This document shows, one piece after another, positions 60,901-64,000 of a DNA stretch of 64,000 bases. The stretch is from Dendrolimus kikuchii (taxonomy: Eukaryota > Arthropoda > Insecta > Lepidoptera > Lasiocampidae). Location of the stretch: NCBI GenBank assembly GCA_019925095.2, contig CM034403.1, forward strand, positions 6,577,690 through 6,641,689, read 5' to 3'. Position 1 is the stretch's first letter. Every line of letters starts with the position of its first letter. A program made the translations under genes and the position numbers. Under the pieces are notes generated by a model. The model saw only the letters and a program-made list of their open reading frames with translations, made no database searches and had not been told where the DNA came from.

Positions 60901-61775
60901 CGGTTTGAAAAACAAATATTTGTATTTTGTGTTATCCAAATGGGATAATGCATTCACTAAAATAAACCTTCAAAGTCAGAACTGCGTGACATGCACTAGG
61001 TGTGCCGCCTTTTTCTCATATAACTTTTTGAGATTATTAGACTTTCATAAATACTACAACATTCCAATTAAGCCGCAAGCCAAAACATGTCACATTTCAT
61101 CTAACAAGGCATGTAGCCTTTGTAGCTTCATAAGATATGATTTTTTTTCAGAACCTTAAATTGAGGTATTTGACAAGAAGAATTCAGAAAATATAATCCT
61201 ATTAAAAACCCAGAAGAGGCCCAATTGTTGGATGTTCATAAAATTAAAATCCCTAAAAAAAAATACCCAAACTTTGGCTAGTCCAAAGTTTGATGATGTT
61301 ATCACAAACATCTTGGAGTACGATCCATCATCACCCCATTTTTAGTGAGAAAATCCAGAATGATGTTGCAGTGCGCTGGCAACATACTGCCACTACTGAC
61401 CTAAAAAAGGAAGGAAGAAAGGAACTTCAAGAAAAAATTTGCTACCATAAAACTGTAAATTAATCTGTGCACCATCACTTAACCTAAAATTAAAAACAAC
61501 AGTATCCGACTATTTGGTTATTGGTTAAATAATTAAACAATTGTGGCGTTTACGAACGCATCAAGAGCAAACTGAAAGAATTAGAAAAATAAAAAATATA
61601 ATTCTGATAAGAATTCTCTCCTAATTAATAATTACGCAATACACGGGCTCCTTATAACATTTATTTCGTAAACTTATTCCTTGTAACTAAACTGTATATT
61701 TTACTTACCTTTTAACGAATTTAAATATATTACAGTAAAAGTGTGCCAACAAACCTTATAAAAGCCTTATCGACA
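60901..61775 (+). other. Interior of the gypsy-like relic, highly decayed
   Basis: Lies between the recognisable gag and reverse-transcriptase parts. A frame at 60881-61159 is open but has no clear domain. The protease would be expected here and is not identifiable. Confidence 0.35.
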
Positions 61776-61779
61776 ACAC

Positions 61780-62260
61780 CGGTACTGCTCTCATTTTCAT
61801 CATTCGTTGCCACCATTGCTAATTTAGGTTAAACCAGCGCCCAATTATCTTTGCCCCATCGTCTGACTTCGGTACGATTCTCACGGAATTTCCAACCATC
61901 ACCAAGCCACCTGGACTCATTCGAGAGCCTAAATATACTACGGTACATTATATCTTAACGATGGATGGTGCCGCTGTCCCTTACCATCCTAGACGTCAAG
62001 CACCCCAAAACCCTTTAAGAGGCTAAAATAGTTTTTGACAAAATGTTACAGTATGGAACAGCTAGACTTTCAAAAAGTTCTTAGTCTTCACTTCTCCATG
62101 TGGTCCGACGACACATCGCCCTCTGTGGAGACTACTAAGCGTCGAATTCGCGTACGATACCCAGATACCCGATTTGCCATATTGATAATGTTGATCACAA
62201 CATTTCTGGCTGTACTATATTCAGTACAATTGACCTCGTTAATTAGCGTATAAAAACATA
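61780..62260 (+). pseudogene. Decayed Ty3/gypsy-like reverse transcriptase N-terminus
   Basis: Frames read EFPTITKPPGLIREPKYTTV, then PYHPRRQAP, and after frameshifts pieces ending in DTRFA and YSVQLTSLIS. The first run is the typical lead-in to the gypsy-like reverse transcriptase. Stops and frame changes abound and the catalytic YxDD region is not seen. No long terminal repeats were found. Confidence 0.65.
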
Positions 62261-62269
62261 ATGCGTAAT

Positions 62270-63540
62270 TTGACTCCTTTTATTAGTCCTATAAAATCTA
62301 CGACGTGTAATATGACAAATGTCTGAATTAATGTAATTGTCATCTACCCTTTTGCCACGTGCTAAAACTGAAGGAAAATATAAAACGAAGAAGATACTCG
62401 CAGGTTAAGATTACCGATGTGTGAAATTTGCCAAACATCCGTATAGCGTCTGTTTCACTAAAATGGCCATATGCTAAGCAGCGATAAGTTCACGAGCTGT
62501 GTATATGTATATATTATACTGTTGAATTCAAAACTATTTCTCTGTAACCAACTATCTTGATTATATACCCCTCATACATGTAAATAAATACAATATTAGC
62601 GTTACAGCAAGAACAATACAAAAATTGTGCCGAGGAGTGAAAGGCTGTTTTTCCCAAACGAAATTTTTTGAGAGACTTAACATAATTGATCTTTTTCACT
62701 CTAATGTTACAACTTAACAAATATAAAAAATAGAATAAACTTTATTGTACAAAAGTGCTACGTAAACTCAAGAACATTCAATACATATTGTGAAGTAGAA
62801 TCAGCGATCTTATCCTTACCACTCATGACGATTTATTCAAGACAACCTTTGAATGGAGTGTAAGAAGAAGAATTTAAATCGGCAATTGTGAACCTTATTT
62901 CCAATTCTATTCTATAGATATTGTTCTTCAAATATGTTACATAATTTATTAATTCTAGCTATTTCTAGGTCTTTAGAAATTTTGAAGTCTCGAGACACAA
63001 TTTGTAAATGTCGCTTGAAACAAATACCCTTCCACCGCTCGATATAGACGCAACATAGATTATCTAGTTGAAACCCTAAATTATACTAAACACAGACGTA
63101 ATGAATTTCTCGTTTTATATTTATAAAGAAAACTTTTGTATTTAAACAAAGCAATTATAAAGCTTAAGTACGACAACATACAAAAATTTTAATTAAGATT
63201 TGGTACTATACAATGTAAACATCGCGATGCGTGAACAATGTGTTTTTTTTCCAAAATTCGAAAATTATAGAATAGAACATTAGTGATACTGTTTTGAAGT
63301 GAAACTTCTATATTAGGATTTTTCTGTCACGAAAAAGCCTTGCGGCCGCGTGGAAGGAGTAGAAGGTATATCGCGCGTAGTATTGAGGCGGCATAATGTT
63401 AGAGTAGACTATGGAGGTTTTTATTGGTTCCGGATCGAATTTACTTTTTTTGTTTGATAAAATAAAATATATTTAAATAAAAAATGCGTTCATTAAAATG
63501 TATCTAACCAAATCATAATTTGCAGTAAACCTGTGAGAAA
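62270..63540. other. Intergenic DNA without recognised feature
   Basis: AT-rich, with one GC-richer patch at 63328-63400 (CTTGCGGCCGCGTGGAAGG). No coding or transposon signal. Confidence 0.45.
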
Positions 63541-63545
63541 TCGAA

Positions 63546-63760
63546 ATGTGTGCTGGGACACATAGTAGAAGTGAAACTTCAACGGACAAGTGGAAAAACG
63601 AATCGTAACAAAATTTTAACTGAAGTTTTACAGGTAAGTTTTTAAATTGGACAAGTACATTAACAATCTGCCAGTAAATCTTCAAGTTAAAATTTTGTTG
63701 CGATTCGTTTTTCCACTTGTCCGTTGAAGTTTTACTTCTACTATGTGTCCAAGCACACAT
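63546..63760. mobile_element. Large hairpin MITE (about 87-bp arms)
   Basis: The arm from 63546 (ATGTGTGCTGGGACACATAG) is repeated in reverse complement up to 63760 with only a handful of mismatches over about 85 bp, around a core of about 40 bp. The core shows no coding. The arm end GAAGTTTTACTTCT also appears alone near 45276, so the family has more copies. Confidence 0.8.
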
Positions 63761-64000
63761 CTATTTCCTTACATTTTGTGGATTTTTGCTATTTTTCTCT
63801 TCTCTAAGTCATTATTAGTGTCTCTTTATAGAGTAAAAATTAACTGAAAAATATTAATTAACAAAACAAACATTTTTACGCTCGATATCTAATAAATAAT
63901 TCTGTCAGATGAGCCTTATTTATATTTGCATTAGTTAAGTAAATAGTTGACTAGCAAATATATCAATTTAATCGACAACTTATTACTTAAGTTGAAAATT
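63761..64000. other. Window end, AT-rich DNA
   Basis: No feature recognised. Confidence 0.5.

Noticed and set aside
60881..61159. 92-codon Cys-containing frame as a zinc-finger gene
   Set aside because: Cys spacing fits no finger class, and it lies inside the gypsy-like relic.
1..64000. Bacterial or phage defence system, operon or biosynthetic cluster
   Set aside because: No long prokaryotic-type frames, no operon spacing, and introns and retroelements throughout; the window is eukaryotic.

Overview
The window is AT-rich animal nuclear DNA. It is most likely from an insect, probably a moth or butterfly (Lepidoptera). The reasons are long AT-rich introns with sharp GC-rich islands, canonical GT-AG introns, an arthropod-type BTB/Psq transcription factor gene, and a dense load of RTE-type LINEs with (ATGT)n tails, tRNA-derived SINEs, Helitron-like elements and mariner/maT relics. 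The order is inferred from the style of the repeats; nothing in the window proves it. There is no bacterial gene, CRISPR array, rRNA or functional tRNA.

Only one host gene is well supported, and it spans most of the window on the + strand. Exon 1 (2383-3124, BTB domain), exon 2 (48002-48130) and exon 3 (50393-51042, Psq helix-turn-helix and stop) join with matching phases into a 506-residue protein. The introns are 44,877 and 2,262 bp. The BTB plus Psq architecture and the sequence character point to a ribbon (rib)-type nuclear regulator; other BTB-Psq family members remain possible. Exon 1 lies in a GC-rich promoter/5' UTR island with paired CACATGTG sites and a 12-codon upstream ORF. The 3' UTR carries an AATAAA about 0.9 kb after the stop.

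Intron 1 is a transposon graveyard broken by islands of unlike composition. Six short LINE insertions of RTE type (five from one family, one related) are bounded by exact 10-14 bp target-site duplications readable in the sequence. Also present are a DD37D maT/mariner relic with its ends, a jockey/CR1-like reverse-transcriptase fragment interrupted by a poly(A) retroposon with an 8-bp duplication, two tRNA-derived SINEs, several hairpin MITEs, long perfect palindromes, and fragments of an unnamed retroelement C-terminal module. GC-rich, non-coding islands at about 28.4-29.1 kb and 38.2-39.3 kb, and another in intron 2 (49.4-50.4 kb), are the best candidates for cis-regulatory DNA.

Downstream of the gene (52-64 kb) no host gene is visible. 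It holds a second copy of a Helitron-like element, a pogo-like MITE with TA duplication, a decayed Ty3/gypsy gag and reverse-transcriptase relic (60.2-62.3 kb), and a 215-bp near-perfect hairpin element at 63.5 kb. I found no convincing undescribed biological system. The most informative signals are the gene model across a 45-kb intron, the exactly delimited and nested transposon insertions, and the candidate regulatory islands.
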